DNA of 64,000 nt from NCBI RefSeq assembly GCF_002090055.1, contig NZ_BBRH01000019.1, positions 1-64,000 on the forward strand, in the 5' to 3' direction. Of the stretch, positions 37,692 through 46,844 are shown in pieces. The first letter of the stretch is position 1, and every line of letters starts with the position of its first letter. Below the pieces are notes generated by a model. It was not told the origin of the DNA. It did not search any database and saw nothing but the letters and a program-made list of their open reading frames with translations. A program made the translations under genes and the position numbers. This DNA comes from Demequina sp. NBRC 110051. Lineage in GTDB: Bacteria > Actinomycetota > Actinomycetes > Actinomycetales > Demequinaceae.

Positions 37692-38436
37692 ACGCGACTG
37701 GGGTGCAGCCCCGGCGCACGCAGGTCAGGAGGCACGCATGCTGGAGAGCCAGGGGACTGCGCTCGGCTCGCGCGCTGAGCGCCTGGCGGCCGCGCGCGCT
37801 GCCCTCAGCGCCGTCGAGACCCGTGTAGGGACCTCTCGCCAGGCAGGGGACCGACCCCGCCTTCCCCTCGACGACCTGCTGTCTGAGTTGCTGCCCGAGG
37901 GACTGGCGCGGGGCTCCGTGATCTCCGTGGACGGCTCCACCTCTCTCATGCTCGCGCTCGCGGCCACGGCGTCGAGTCAGGGGTCGTGGACCGCAATCCT
38001 GGGCATGCCGGCGGTGGGCGTCGTGGCGGCCGCGCGGCGCGGGTTCGACCTCGGGCGGCTGGTCCTGGTGCCGCACCCCGGCACTCAGGTCGTCGAGGCC
38101 GCAGGCGCCGCGGTGGATGGGATGGACGTCACCCTCGTGGGGCCGCGGGTGGCGCTATCGGAGGCGGACAGGCGCCGGCTCGCCTCCCGTGCGCGCGAGC
38201 GTGGCTCCGTCATCCTTGCCGCCGGCCCGTGGGCGGGTGCCCACACCACGATGACCGTCGAGCGTTCCTCCTGGCGCGGGCTAGGGGCCGGGGAGGGGAG
38301 GCTGCGCGAGCGTGACCTGTCCATCGCCGTCGCGGGCCGCCGCTCGGGCGCCGTCAGGCGCGTGCGGATCACTCTCGATGCCGACCTCACGGGCATGCGT
38401 GCCGCCGCCACCCGCGTCGCGGAGGAGGTCGCGTGA
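37684..38436 (+). CDS. imuA': ImuA'-type mutasome accessory protein
   Basis: A 250-residue RecA-like protein without a clear Walker A motif (RGSVISVDGSTSLMLALAA is at the corresponding place), typical of actinobacterial ImuA'. It supports SOS mutagenesis together with ImuB and DnaE2. The start is ATG 37684, inside the LexA box and 7 bases after the -10; ATG 37738 is the next in-frame alternative. Its stop overlaps the imuB start (GTGA). Confidence 0.88.
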   Translation: MFERDWGAAPAHAGQEARMLESQGTALGSRAERLAAARAALSAVETRVGTSRQAGDRPRLPLDDLLSELLPEGLARGSVISVDGSTSLMLALAATASSQGSWTAILGMPAVGVVAAARRGFDLGRLVLVPHPGTQVVEAAGAAVDGMDVTLVGPRVALSEADRRRLASRARERGSVILAAGPWAGAHTTMTVERSSWRGLGAGEGRLRERDLSIAVAGRRSGAVRRVRITLDADLTGMRAAATRVAEEVA

Positions 38437-40130
38437 GCGCCCCGGCGCACGCGCGCGGCGGGCCCGCCACGGCGACCCGGCGGGCGGTGCTGTGGGTGCC
38501 CGACTGGCCGGTCGCGGCTGCAGCGCGCGCGGCAGGGATCGGGGCCGATGCCCCCGCAGCGGTGCTCCATGGGCGTGGCATGGTCGCGGTGTCGGCCGCG
38601 GCGCGTGCGGCCGGTGTGCGGCGCGGTCACGGCAAGCGCCAGGCGCAGAGGGCGTGCCCCGAGCTCGAGATCCTGCCCTACGACGAGGGACGTGACGCGC
38701 GTGAGTTCGAGGCGGTCGCTGCCGCAGCCGAGGAGGTGGTGGCGGGTGTCGAGATCTCCCGGCCGGGACTGCTGATGATCCCCGCCGAGGGTGCGGCGAG
38801 GTTCCACGGCTCCGAAGAGGCGCTCGCCGAGGCGCTGGTGGGCGCGGTGGCCGAGGTGTCCGGTCACGAGTGTGCTGTGGGGGCCGCCGACGGGCTGCTG
38901 GCCGCGATCATGGCTGCCCGTTCCTCGGTGCTCGTGCCCGCGGGGCGCTCCCCGGAGTTCCTCGCTGACGCCCCCGTCGAGGCGCTGAGCCTCGCCGCGA
39001 TGGAACGCCGTCAACGCGAGGGGGTCGAGGACCTCGTCAGCGTGCTGACCAGACTGGGCATCACCACCCTGGCCCAGTTCACGGCGCTGCCCGCGGGGGA
39101 CGTGCTCGCACGGTTTGGCCCCGTGGGGAGGTGGGCCCACCGCATCGGCCGCGGCGAGGACGTCCGCCCGCCCGTCCTGCGTCGCTCCGAGGAGGACATC
39201 GAGGTGGCGTACGAATTCGAGGAGCCCGCCGAGAGGGTCGAGCAGCTCACGCTCGTGGCCGCGGAGTCCTCGCGCCGGCTCGACGAGGCTTTGCTCGCGG
39301 CCGGAGTGCGCTGCTCGCGCGTGAGGATCGCGGCCCGCACCGAGCGCGGCGACACCCTCGAAAGGGTGTGGCGTACCGATGTCGGCTCGCGTGCGGGCGC
39401 TTTTTCCCGCCACATGGCCGACCGCGTGCGCTGGCAACTTGAGGGATGGCTGTCGGGCACCGCGAACGGTCCCGAGCCGGCGCCGCTGACGAGCCTCAGC
39501 CTCACCGCGCAGGACGTCATCGCGCTGGGGGACGAGCAGGCCTTCCTGTGGGGAGGAGCGTCAGGCGCCGACTCGCGTGCCCAGCGCACCGTGGAGCGCA
39601 TGCAGTCCCTGTTGGGGTCCGATGCCGTGCTGGCGGTGCGCGAGCAGGGTGGCCGGTCGCCGCGCGATCGCGTGCTTGCGGCGCCGTGGGGGCAGGAGGT
39701 GCCCGCCGCGCGCAAGGTCGAGCACCCGTGGCCCGGACGCATCCCCGACCCCGCACCCGCGACTGTGCTGCCGCTGCCCGAGCCCATGCAGGTCCTCGAT
39801 GCCGGCGGCAGCCCCGTCATCGTCGACCGTCGCCTGGCCCTCACCGCCCCGCCCACCTGGGTGCGGCTCCAAGCCGATCCCGGCAAGGCGCGCGCCGCCG
39901 CGGCCAGGCGTCACCCGGCTGCGGGCCACCTGGGGGAGGAGCCCACCTGGGGCGAGGCTCAGCCCGTCGAGGCGTGGGCGGGACCGTGGCCCATCGCCGA
40001 GCGATGGTGGTCGGCCGATGCCTCCCGGCGCGCCTACCTGCAGGTCGCGTTGCGCCGCGCCGACGGGGGGCCGGCGTTGCTCGCCGCCTTCTCCGCCGGC
40101 CAATGGTGGCTCGAGGCGATCTATGACTGA
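38433..40130 (+). CDS. imuB: ImuB, catalytically inactive Y-family polymerase-like protein
   Basis: A 565-residue Y-family-like protein. The first acidic position survives in LWVPDWPVAAA, but the palm segment VEISRPGLLMIPAEGAARF lacks the paired acidic residues of active polymerases, as is usual for ImuB. It acts as a hub linking the beta clamp, ImuA' and DnaE2. GTG 38433 overlaps imuA' and the 3' end overlaps dnaE2 by 8 bases. Confidence 0.92.
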   Translation: MSAPAHARGGPATATRRAVLWVPDWPVAAAARAAGIGADAPAAVLHGRGMVAVSAAARAAGVRRGHGKRQAQRACPELEILPYDEGRDAREFEAVAAAAEEVVAGVEISRPGLLMIPAEGAARFHGSEEALAEALVGAVAEVSGHECAVGAADGLLAAIMAARSSVLVPAGRSPEFLADAPVEALSLAAMERRQREGVEDLVSVLTRLGITTLAQFTALPAGDVLARFGPVGRWAHRIGRGEDVRPPVLRRSEEDIEVAYEFEEPAERVEQLTLVAAESSRRLDEALLAAGVRCSRVRIAARTERGDTLERVWRTDVGSRAGAFSRHMADRVRWQLEGWLSGTANGPEPAPLTSLSLTAQDVIALGDEQAFLWGGASGADSRAQRTVERMQSLLGSDAVLAVREQGGRSPRDRVLAAPWGQEVPAARKVEHPWPGRIPDPAPATVLPLPEPMQVLDAGGSPVIVDRRLALTAPPTWVRLQADPGKARAAAARRHPAAGHLGEEPTWGEAQPVEAWAGPWPIAERWWSADASRRAYLQVALRRADGGPALLAAFSAGQWWLEAIYD

Positions 40131-43100
40131 ACCTCGCTACGCCGAGCTGCACGCCCACAGCGCCTTCAGCTTCCTCGACGGCGCGAGCCATCCCGAGGAG
40201 ATGGCGGCCGAGGCGGGCCGTCTAGGCCTCAGCGCCCTCGCCATCACCGACCACGACGGCCTCTACGGCGCGGTGCGGTTCGCCAACGCCGCGCGCGCCA
40301 TCGACCTCCCCACGGTGTTCGGTGCCGAACTGCACCTCGCCGCGCCCGAGACCCCCGGCGGCCCGCCCGTGCTCGACCCGCCCACCGGCAAGCCCGACCC
40401 GCGCGGCGCTCACGTGTTGGTCCTCGCGCGCGGGGCCAGCGGCTACGGCAGGCTGTCGCACGCCATCGGCATGGCCCACCTCGCGACCGGCGAGAAGGGC
40501 CTGGCCCGCTACACCTTGGAGGACTTGGCGGCCACGGGCGACGGCGAGTTCCTGGTGCTCACCGGCTGCCGTAAGGGCTCGGTGCGCCGGGCCCTCGCGG
40601 GCGTGGGAGTACCCGGCGCCAACCCGCTCGACGGTGCGGTCACCCGCGCGGGGCACGCGGCCGCGCGCCGCGAGCTCGACCGGCTCGTGGGGTTGTTTGG
40701 TCGCGACAACGTCGCCGTCGAGATCACCGACAGCGGCGACCCGTTCGATTCCGAGATCGCCGATGCCCTGGCCGACCTCGCCTTCGACGCCGACCTGCCG
40801 CTCGTGGCCACCACGAACGCGCACTACGCGTCCCCTCGCGATGCGGATCTCGCGGCGGCGGTCGCCGCCGTGCGCGCCCGCTCGTCGCTGGACGACATGG
40901 ACGGCTGGCTTCCAGCCGGGGCCGCGGGCCACCTGCGCTCCGCGGCCGAGATGCTGGTGCGCCACCGCCGTCACCCGCAGGCCGTCGCCGCCGCGGCGGC
41001 CCTGGCCGACGAATGCGCCTTCGACCTCCAGTTGGTCGCCCCGCACCTGCCGCCGTACCCCGTGCCGGAGGGGCACTCCGAGGCCTCGTGGCTGCGCGAA
41101 CTGGTGCGCCGCGGCGCCTACGAGCGCTACGGGCCGCCCCATGCGGAGCGTGTGCCCGGCGCGTGGGCCCAGATCGAGCACGAGATGAACGTCATCGAGG
41201 CGCTGGACTTCCCCGGCTACTTCCTCATCGTCCACGACATCGTGAACTTCTGCCGGGAGTCCGACATCCTGTGCCAGGGCAGGGGATCGGCCGCCAACTC
41301 TGCGGTGTGCTTCGCGCTCGGCGTCACCGCCGTGGACGCCGTCACTCACGGCCTGCTGTTCGAGCGCTTCCTCGCCCCCGAGCGCGACGGCCCGCCCGAC
41401 ATCGACGTGGACATCGAATCCGATAGGCGCGAGGAGGTCATCCAGTACGTCTTCCGGCGGTTTGGCCGCATCAACGCGGCCATGGTCGCCAACGTCATCC
41501 AGTACCGGCCGCGCTCGGCGGTGCGCGACGCCGCCAAGGCGCTCGGGTACGACGCCGGCCAGCAAGACGCGTGGTCCACGAGCATCGACAGGTGGGGGAG
41601 CCTGCGCATCCCGCAGGAAAAACAAGAGGAGTGGGCCGCCAAGCAGCGCGACGCCATGTGGCCCGAGCCGCCGCCGTCCCAGGACCTCGACCACATCCCC
41701 GAGCCCGTCCTCGACCTCGCCGACCGCTTCATGCGTCTGCCACGCCACCTCGGTATCCACCCCGGCGGCATGGTGCTGTGCGACCGGCCCGTGATCGACG
41801 TGTGCCCCGTGGAGTGGGCACGCATGCCCGGCCGCACCGTTCTGCAATGGGACAAGGACGACTGCGCCGACGCGGGCCTGGTGAAGTTCGACCTGCTGGG
41901 CCTGGGCATGCTGTCGGCGCTGAGGTACGCCTTCGGCTACATGCGCGACGTCGCCGGAGAGAACCTGGGACTGCACTCGCTGCCCCAGGAGGACCCGGAG
42001 GTGTACGACCTGCTGTGCGCCGCGGACACGGTGGGCGTGTTCCAGGTCGAGTCGCGCGCCCAGATGGCCACCCTGCCACGCCTCAGGCCGCGACGCTTCT
42101 ACGACATCGTGATCGAGGTCGCCCTCATCCGCCCCGGCCCCATCCAGGGCGGCTCCGTGCATCCCTACATCAACCGCGCCCGCGGCCGCGAGGAGGTCAC
42201 CTACCTGCACCCGCTGCTCCAGAAGTCGCTGGGCAAGACGCTGGGCGTGCCGCTGTTCCAGGAGCAGCTCATGCAGATGGCGATGGACTGCGCGGGCTTC
42301 GACGGCGCGCTCGCCGATCAGCTCCGCCGCGCCATGGGCTCCAAGCGCAGCCCCGAACGCATGGAGGCGCTGCGCGCACGCTTCATGGTCGGCGCGAACG
42401 AGCGCGGCATCACCGCGGACATCGCCGCGCAGATCTTCGACAAGCTCAAGGCGTTTTCCGACTTCGGCTTTCCCGAGTCGCACTCCTATTCGTTTGCCTA
42501 CCTCGTCTACGCCTCAAGCTGGCTCAAGGTCCACCGGCCAGCCGCCTTCTACGCGGGCCTGCTGGCCGCGCAGCCCATGGGTTTCTACAGCCCGCAGTCG
42601 CTTGCTGCCGATGCCAGGCGTCACGGCCAGGTCATCCTCCGCCCGTGTGTGGCGAGGTCCGATGCGTTGGCTCGGGTCGAACGGCTCGGCTCGCCCTTCG
42701 AGGTGCCCGGCGAGGTACGCCGTGACATGGCGAGGCTGACCCACGTGGACCGCACGCTCGCCGTCCGCATGGGTCTCGCCTCGGTGCGAGGGCTCGGGGC
42801 CGATGCCGCCCAGGCCATCGTCGACGCCCGCGCCGAACGGCCGTTCGGCGACCTGCGCGACATGGCCAGGCGTGTGCGTGTGCGGCCGTCCGGCGTCTCG
42901 GGCCAGGCGGGGCTTGCCGCCGAGAAGGGGCTCACCACCGCGCAGTGGGAGGCGCTCGCCACCGCGGGCGCACTCGAGTCCTTCGGCGTGACGCGCCGCG
43001 AGGGGCTGTGGGCCTCGGGCGCGCTGTCGCTCGAGGGTCCGGACACCCTGCCCGGCACCGCGCCGGGTGTCGACGCGCCTATGCTGCCGGGCATGAGCGT

Positions 43101-43506
43101 GGTGGAGGAGGCCATCGCCGACGTGTGGGCGTCGGGGGTCTCGACCGACACTTACCCGACGGTGTTCGTGCGCGACGGGCTCGATGCCCAGGGTGTCCTC
43201 ACCGTGGCGGGAGTGCTGGGCCACGAGGCCGAGCGGCGCGTGAGCGTGGCCGGTGTGGTGACGCACCGTCAGCGCCCGGGCACGGCGAAGGGCGTGACGT
43301 TCCTGTCGCTGGAGGATGAGACGGGGTTCCTCAACGTCATCTGCTCGCGCGGGCTATGGAAACGATTCCAGGCGGTCGCGCGGCGCTCGCCGGCGCTCGT
43401 CATCCGCGGCCGCATCGAGCGCGCAGACGGCGCCACGAACCTTGTTGCCGAGCACCTGTCCGCGCTGTCACTGAAGGTGCCGTCGAGGAGCCGCGACTTT
43501 CGGTGA
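40123..43506 (+). CDS. dnaE2: Error-prone DNA polymerase DnaE2
   Basis: A 1127-residue C-family polymerase, the catalytic partner in SOS mutagenesis. The PHP domain starts YAELHAHSAFSFLDGASHPE, the active-site pair is in PPDIDVDIES (about residues 425-432), LPRHLGIHPGGMVLCDRP precedes it in the fingers region, and a C-terminal OB domain includes SVAGVVTHRQRPGTAKGVTF. The start is ATG 40123 (MTEPRYAELHAHS); the long upstream frame lies within imuB. The three-gene cassette is controlled by a single LexA box at 37676. Confidence 0.95.
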   Translation: MTEPRYAELHAHSAFSFLDGASHPEEMAAEAGRLGLSALAITDHDGLYGAVRFANAARAIDLPTVFGAELHLAAPETPGGPPVLDPPTGKPDPRGAHVLVLARGASGYGRLSHAIGMAHLATGEKGLARYTLEDLAATGDGEFLVLTGCRKGSVRRALAGVGVPGANPLDGAVTRAGHAAARRELDRLVGLFGRDNVAVEITDSGDPFDSEIADALADLAFDADLPLVATTNAHYASPRDADLAAAVAAVRARSSLDDMDGWLPAGAAGHLRSAAEMLVRHRRHPQAVAAAAALADECAFDLQLVAPHLPPYPVPEGHSEASWLRELVRRGAYERYGPPHAERVPGAWAQIEHEMNVIEALDFPGYFLIVHDIVNFCRESDILCQGRGSAANSAVCFALGVTAVDAVTHGLLFERFLAPERDGPPDIDVDIESDRREEVIQYVFRRFGRINAAMVANVIQYRPRSAVRDAAKALGYDAGQQDAWSTSIDRWGSLRIPQEKQEEWAAKQRDAMWPEPPPSQDLDHIPEPVLDLADRFMRLPRHLGIHPGGMVLCDRPVIDVCPVEWARMPGRTVLQWDKDDCADAGLVKFDLLGLGMLSALRYAFGYMRDVAGENLGLHSLPQEDPEVYDLLCAADTVGVFQVESRAQMATLPRLRPRRFYDIVIEVALIRPGPIQGGSVHPYINRARGREEVTYLHPLLQKSLGKTLGVPLFQEQLMQMAMDCAGFDGALADQLRRAMGSKRSPERMEALRARFMVGANERGITADIAAQIFDKLKAFSDFGFPESHSYSFAYLVYASSWLKVHRPAAFYAGLLAAQPMGFYSPQSLAADARRHGQVILRPCVARSDALARVERLGSPFEVPGEVRRDMARLTHVDRTLAVRMGLASVRGLGADAAQAIVDARAERPFGDLRDMARRVRVRPSGVSGQAGLAAEKGLTTAQWEALATAGALESFGVTRREGLWASGALSLEGPDTLPGTAPGVDAPMLPGMSVVEEAIADVWASGVSTDTYPTVFVRDGLDAQGVLTVAGVLGHEAERRVSVAGVVTHRQRPGTAKGVTFLSLEDETGFLNVICSRGLWKRFQAVARRSPALVIRGRIERADGATNLVAEHLSALSLKVPSRSRDFR

Positions 43507-43595
43507 AGGTTTCGCCTTGATGGTGAAAACACCTGCCAGAGCCGTGCTAGAGTTTCTTCTCGCTGATCCGCTCGCAAGAGCAGAGCAGTCACCCC

Positions 43596-43684
43596 GTCCG
43601 GGTGGCGGAATTGGCAGACGCGCTAGCTTGAGGTGCTAGTGCCCGTATTAGGGCGTGGGGGTTCAAGTCCCCCCTCGGACACCA
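43596..43684 (+). tRNA. tRNA-Leu (anticodon GAG), CCA encoded
   Basis: A class II tRNA: acceptor arm GTCCGGG pairs with CTCGGAC (one G-T), D-loop GGCGGAATTGGCAGACGC, anticodon loop TTGAGGT with GAG at 43630-43632, long variable arm and T-arm GGGGGTTCAAGTCCCCC. CCA is encoded at 43682-43684. A TAGAGT -10 lies at 43548-43553, with no convincing -35 at normal spacing. Confidence 0.95.
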
Positions 43685-43693
43685 CAAGATGCA

Positions 43694-43717
43694 GGGCCGG
43701 AGCAGACGCTCCGGCCC
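43694..43717. terminator. Terminator after tRNA-Leu
   Basis: A 10-bp stem GGGCCGGAGC/GCTCCGGCCC with an AGAC loop, followed by ttcgtcgttt, between the tRNA and a convergent gene. Confidence 0.8.
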
Positions 43718-43729
43718 TTCGTCGTTTCC

Positions 43730-44362
43730 TCAGGCCGTGTGGCGCTCGTGCACCGGTTGACGCAGGATCGTGCGCAAACGTTCGGGTGCCGTGCGGCGAG
43801 GATCGCCCAGGTAGATCTCGTGGTGCAGGCCGCGAGGAACGTACCCGTGCTCTGGCAAGAATCGGCGATGGAGCTCGTCGAGGACAGGACCCTCGTCGTC
43901 GTATGGGCCCACGTGGAGTGTCTGCACCGCAAGCCCCTCGTCGAGCGAGAGCACGCGGACATCGCCGAGCCGGGGAGCCTTGGGTGTGGCAGCGAGCGCG
44001 GACGCCGCCGCGTCGACCTGTCCGGCCTCGATCCACTCTGGCAATGCGATCATCACGGTCCAGTGCCACCGTGACTTGTCCCGCGCGACGGTGAAGGTTG
44101 CCATGTCATCGGCCCACCACAGTCCCTCGAGAGGCGGCACCACAAAGTCCCGACCCGCCTCGCGCTTGCTGATGTTCTTCACTGCGTATGCAAGCGAATA
44201 GAGCGACGCCACGGTGTCCGCGTAGAGGGCGGAGGTGTTGGGGTCTCCGTAGCCGTCGAGCGCGAGGTATCTCATCGGGGGCACCGTCAGGACGCGAAAC
44301 TGCCCGTACCTGGCCCGATAGCTGTCGAGCGAGCGTTTGAGGTCGACCTTGTCGACGGTCAC
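43730..44362 (-). CDS. GyrI-like small-molecule-binding domain protein
   Basis: A 210-residue protein of the COG4832/GyrI-like group: VDKVDLKRSLDSYRARYG at the N-terminus, GDPNTSALYADTVASLYSLA and PLEGLWWADDM in the middle, and VQTLHVGPYDDEGPVLDEL near the C-terminus, which is the GyrI-fold signature. No DNA-binding domain is attached. It probably binds a small ligand; function unknown. I chose GTG 44362, with gacgagg 8 bases upstream; GTG 44371 is an alternative. Confidence 0.8.
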   Translation of the reverse strand: MTVDKVDLKRSLDSYRARYGQFRVLTVPPMRYLALDGYGDPNTSALYADTVASLYSLAYAVKNISKREAGRDFVVPPLEGLWWADDMATFTVARDKSRWHWTVMIALPEWIEAGQVDAAASALAATPKAPRLGDVRVLSLDEGLAVQTLHVGPYDDEGPVLDELHRRFLPEHGYVPRGLHHEIYLGDPRRTAPERLRTILRQPVHERHTA

Positions 44363-44426
44363 TGACGTCACCTCGTCTCGCTCGTAGACGTCGCGCGACG
44401 GAGGCGTCACGCCCGTCGCTTCACAA

Positions 44427-44443
44427 TACTGCGGCAGTACTGC
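44427..44443. promoter_or_regulatory. Overlapping palindromes upstream of the GyrI-like gene
   Basis: TACTGC-G-GCAGTA (44427-44439) overlaps GCAGTACTGC (44434-44443), giving two half-site pairs. Located in the divergent gap between the GyrI-like gene and the GPGG gene, it looks like an operator; no regulator is known. On the plus strand TTGACT (44492-44497) and TACACC (44514-44519, 16-base spacer) could serve the GPGG gene. Confidence 0.35.
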
Positions 44444-44544
44444 GCCGACAGCGTGGTGACCGTCGCGGGAATAGCAGGAGCGACATCGCAGTTGACTTGT
44501 GCGTCCGATGCAGTACACCCCAACGTGGCAAGGGAGAGAAGCTC

Positions 44545-44688
44545 ATGGCCACCATTTTGTGGATCATCGCCGTTTTGCTTGTTGTCTTCGGCATCGTGCG
44601 CATCGTCCAAAAGGACGTGCTGTGGGGAGTCATCCTCATCGTGGTCGGCCTGCTGATCGGCCCCGGAGGCGTCAGCATCTTCACCTGA
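44545..44688 (+). CDS. GPGG-motif small membrane protein
   Basis: A 47-residue protein with two hydrophobic helices (MATILWIIAVLLVVFGIVRI and VLWGVILIVVGLLIGPGGVS) ending in the GPGG motif. The ATG at 44545 follows agggagag; the longer open frame has no such support. Small membrane proteins of this type are widespread in actinobacteria with unknown function. Confidence 0.88.
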   Translation: MATILWIIAVLLVVFGIVRIVQKDVLWGVILIVVGLLIGPGGVSIFT

Positions 44689-44718
44689 TGAGCCGGCCCT
44701 ACGCCGGCTGTTCCCGGA

Positions 44719-44765
44719 ACGCCCGCCCTGCCGCTCTTGCCTTCTTGGGGCGGCTGGGCGGGCGT
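44719..44765 (+). terminator. Hairpin after the GPGG gene
   Basis: Arms 44719-44734 and 44750-44765 pair (ACGCCCGCCC with GGGCGGGCGT, then GCCGC with GCGGC, one T-T mismatch), loop about 15 bases, no T-tract. A factor-independent role is uncertain. Confidence 0.45.
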
Positions 44766-44787
44766 CGTCATGTCTGCCCCAGCCCGT

Positions 44788-44799
44788 TAGCCTGATCGC
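44788..44799 (+). promoter_or_regulatory. Leaderless promoter of the M20 peptidase gene
   Basis: TAGCCT (44788-44793) lies exactly 6 bases before ATG 44800, with no Shine-Dalgarno sequence. Confidence 0.55.
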
Positions 44800-46095
44800 A
44801 TGAGTCTCGACGTCGTCCGCACCTGCCAGGACCTCATCCGCATCGATACCTCCAACTACGGTGACGATCCCGGCCCCGGCGAGCGCGAGGCCGCCAACTA
44901 TGTCGCGGACGTCCTCAGCGACCTGGGCCTGGACCCGGTGATTCGCGAGTCCCAGCCGGGCCGCGCGAGCCTCACCGCCCGCTGGAAGGGCGCCGACTCC
45001 ACCCGCCCGGGCATGGTGCTCCACGGCCACCTCGACGTGGTCCCCGCCTTCGCCGAGGATTGGTCGGTGGACCCGTTCGGCGCGGAGATCAAGAACGGCA
45101 TGCTCTATGGCCGAGGCGCGGTCGACATGAAGAACATGGACGCCATGATTCTCGCGTCGGTGGCGCAGATGATCGAGTCCGGCCAGCAGCCCCCGCGCGA
45201 CGTGGTCATCGCTTTTTTCGCCGATGAGGAGCACGGCGGGCGCAGGGGAGCCGGATGGATGGTGGAGAACCACCCCGAGGACTTCGCTGGCTGCACGGAG
45301 GCCGTCAGCGAGGTGGGAGGCTTCTCCGCCTACGTCAACGGCAAGCGTGCCTACCTGCTGCAGACCGCGGAGAAGGGCATTCAGTGGCTGCGTCTCATCG
45401 CGCACGGCAAGCAGGGGCACGGTTCACTCGTGCACACGGACAACGCGGTCGCTCACCTCGCGGGTGCGCTTCACCGCATCGCTTCTCACGGTTGGGACAT
45501 CGACGTCACCCCCACGGTGGAGACGCTGCTGCGCGGAGTGGCCGACCTCGAAGGCATCGAGTACGAGCCCACGCCCGAGGTCATCGGCAAGCTCATCGAC
45601 GGGCTCGGCGCGGTGGGACCCATGATCGACGCCTCGATCCGCAACACCGCGAACCCCACCATGATGGACGCGGGCTACAAGACGAACGTGGTGCCTGACA
45701 CCGCGATCGGGTACGTCGACACCCGCTTCCTCCCTGGGCAACAGGAGCAGGTGCTACGCCAGATCGAGGAGCTCGCCGGCACCCACGTGAAGGTCGAGCC
45801 CTACATCACCGAGCGCAGCCTCGAGGCGCCGTTCGACGTGCCCCTCGTGGAGAAGATGGTGGCCGCTCTCGGGGTCGAGGACCCCGGCGCCACCGTGCTG
45901 CCGTACAACATGATGGGCGGCACCGACAATAAGCACCTCGCCGCGCTGGGCATCGCCGGCTACGGGTTCGCGCCGCTGCAGCTGCCGCCCGATCTCGACT
46001 TCCCGAGCCTCTTCCACGGCATTGATGAGCGCATCCCAGTCGACTCGCTGCACTTCGGCACCAAGGTACTGAGCCGCTTCCTGGCGAGCTGCTAG
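44800..46095 (+). CDS. M20-family zinc metallopeptidase
   Basis: A 431-residue M20/M28-type hydrolase. Metal and catalytic positions are visible: HGHLDVVPA, GRGAVDMKN, FFADEEHGG, and a lid domain with TNVVPDTAIGYVDTRF. It probably acts on dipeptides or acylated amino acids; substrate unknown. It precedes the DUF5703 gene, a common actinobacterial neighbour. Confidence 0.9.
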   Translation: MSLDVVRTCQDLIRIDTSNYGDDPGPGEREAANYVADVLSDLGLDPVIRESQPGRASLTARWKGADSTRPGMVLHGHLDVVPAFAEDWSVDPFGAEIKNGMLYGRGAVDMKNMDAMILASVAQMIESGQQPPRDVVIAFFADEEHGGRRGAGWMVENHPEDFAGCTEAVSEVGGFSAYVNGKRAYLLQTAEKGIQWLRLIAHGKQGHGSLVHTDNAVAHLAGALHRIASHGWDIDVTPTVETLLRGVADLEGIEYEPTPEVIGKLIDGLGAVGPMIDASIRNTANPTMMDAGYKTNVVPDTAIGYVDTRFLPGQQEQVLRQIEELAGTHVKVEPYITERSLEAPFDVPLVEKMVAALGVEDPGATVLPYNMMGGTDNKHLAALGIAGYGFAPLQLPPDLDFPSLFHGIDERIPVDSLHFGTKVLSRFLASC

Positions 46096-46121
46096 GCGGC
46101 TCCGCCACGACGGCTAGCCAG

Positions 46122-46135
46122 CCACGGCATCGGCC
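46122..46135 (-). repeat. Dispersed 14-bp word, intergenic copy
   Basis: Exact CCACGGCATCGGCC in the convergent gap after the M20 gene. The rest of the 141-base gap shows no other clear feature. Confidence 0.8.
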
Positions 46136-46236
46136 GTACAGACGCCGCCGCGCACGCCCTAGCGGTGCATGAGTGCTGCTCTCAGCCCTGAGAGCTCGAA
46201 AAAGGATCCAAACGGCGCACCGGGGAGGGGGCGGGA

Positions 46237-46494
46237 CTAAGCCGCGTCCGTGCGCTCCACCCGCATCACGCGGCGCTTGAGCCACACCCGGCGCGCGCCG
46301 CCGATGAACTTCTGCGAGCGGGCGAGCTCCCAGCGGCCGTACTCGGCCTGCTCGGTGAGAAGTGAGCGGGCCTCCGCACGCGTCACGTCGCGCGGAATGT
46401 CCACGACGCGCCATTCGAAACGGCTCGTCGCGGGCTCGCGGTGACGACGCGGGTGGACCACGTGTGCTCCGGCCGGGTTCGAGTGCTTGCTCAT
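46237..46494 (-). CDS. DUF5703-family protein
   Basis: An 85-residue basic protein (FEWRVVDIPRDVTRAEARSL, then EYGRWELARSQKFIGGARRV), matching the actinobacterial DUF5703 pattern. ATG 46494 begins MSKHSNPAGAH. Function unknown; the Arg-rich C-terminus (WLKRRVMRVERTDAA) suggests nucleic acid or membrane contact, which is speculation. Divergent from the acidic protein gene. Confidence 0.8.
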   Translation of the reverse strand: MSKHSNPAGAHVVHPRRHREPATSRFEWRVVDIPRDVTRAEARSLLTEQAEYGRWELARSQKFIGGARRVWLKRRVMRVERTDAA

Positions 46495-46536
46495 CACACC
46501 TCCCATTGAACTGCATTCGCGGATATCGTCATGACT

Positions 46537-46827
46537 ATGAGCGCAGATGCCCGTGAGGCCCTTCGCCGTCTGACCGCCGCCTTCGAGGAACACCTCGGGG
46601 CGGTGGCGTCGCGTCGCGGCGACGAGGATGCCGCCGTCGACGACGCATACGAGGCCCTTGCGGAGGCCTTCGTCCGGTACGAGGAGGCGCTCGACATCGA
46701 GTACGCGGAGACGCTGCCGGTCCTCCTCGACGAGGACTTCGACGACGACTCCCTCGACGGGCACGCCGAAGAGGACGAAGAGGACATGGACGACGACATG
46801 GACGACTTCGACCTGAGGAACGAGTAG
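46537..46827 (+). CDS. Small acidic protein of unknown function
   Basis: A 96-residue protein with a helical N-terminal half (AREALRRLTAAFEEHLGAVA) and a very acidic C-terminus (Asp/Glu-rich, residues 65-92). Not recognised. I prefer ATG 46537 because TATCGT (46524-46529) is 7 bases upstream, the spacing seen at other leaderless genes here; ATG 46531 adds two residues. It is divergent from a basic DUF5703 protein of similar size, so an interacting acidic/basic pair is possible but untested. Confidence 0.7.
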   Translation: MSADAREALRRLTAAFEEHLGAVASRRGDEDAAVDDAYEALAEAFVRYEEALDIEYAETLPVLLDEDFDDDSLDGHAEEDEEDMDDDMDDFDLRNE

Positions 46828-46844
46828 GCGCCTGTCGTCATCGT

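Noticed and set aside
40222..42483. A 753-codon open frame on the minus strand across dnaE2
   Set aside because: Antisense shadow of a well-supported polymerase gene; composition (His/Arg/Gly/Val-rich, no recognisable motif) is typical of high-GC reverse frames.
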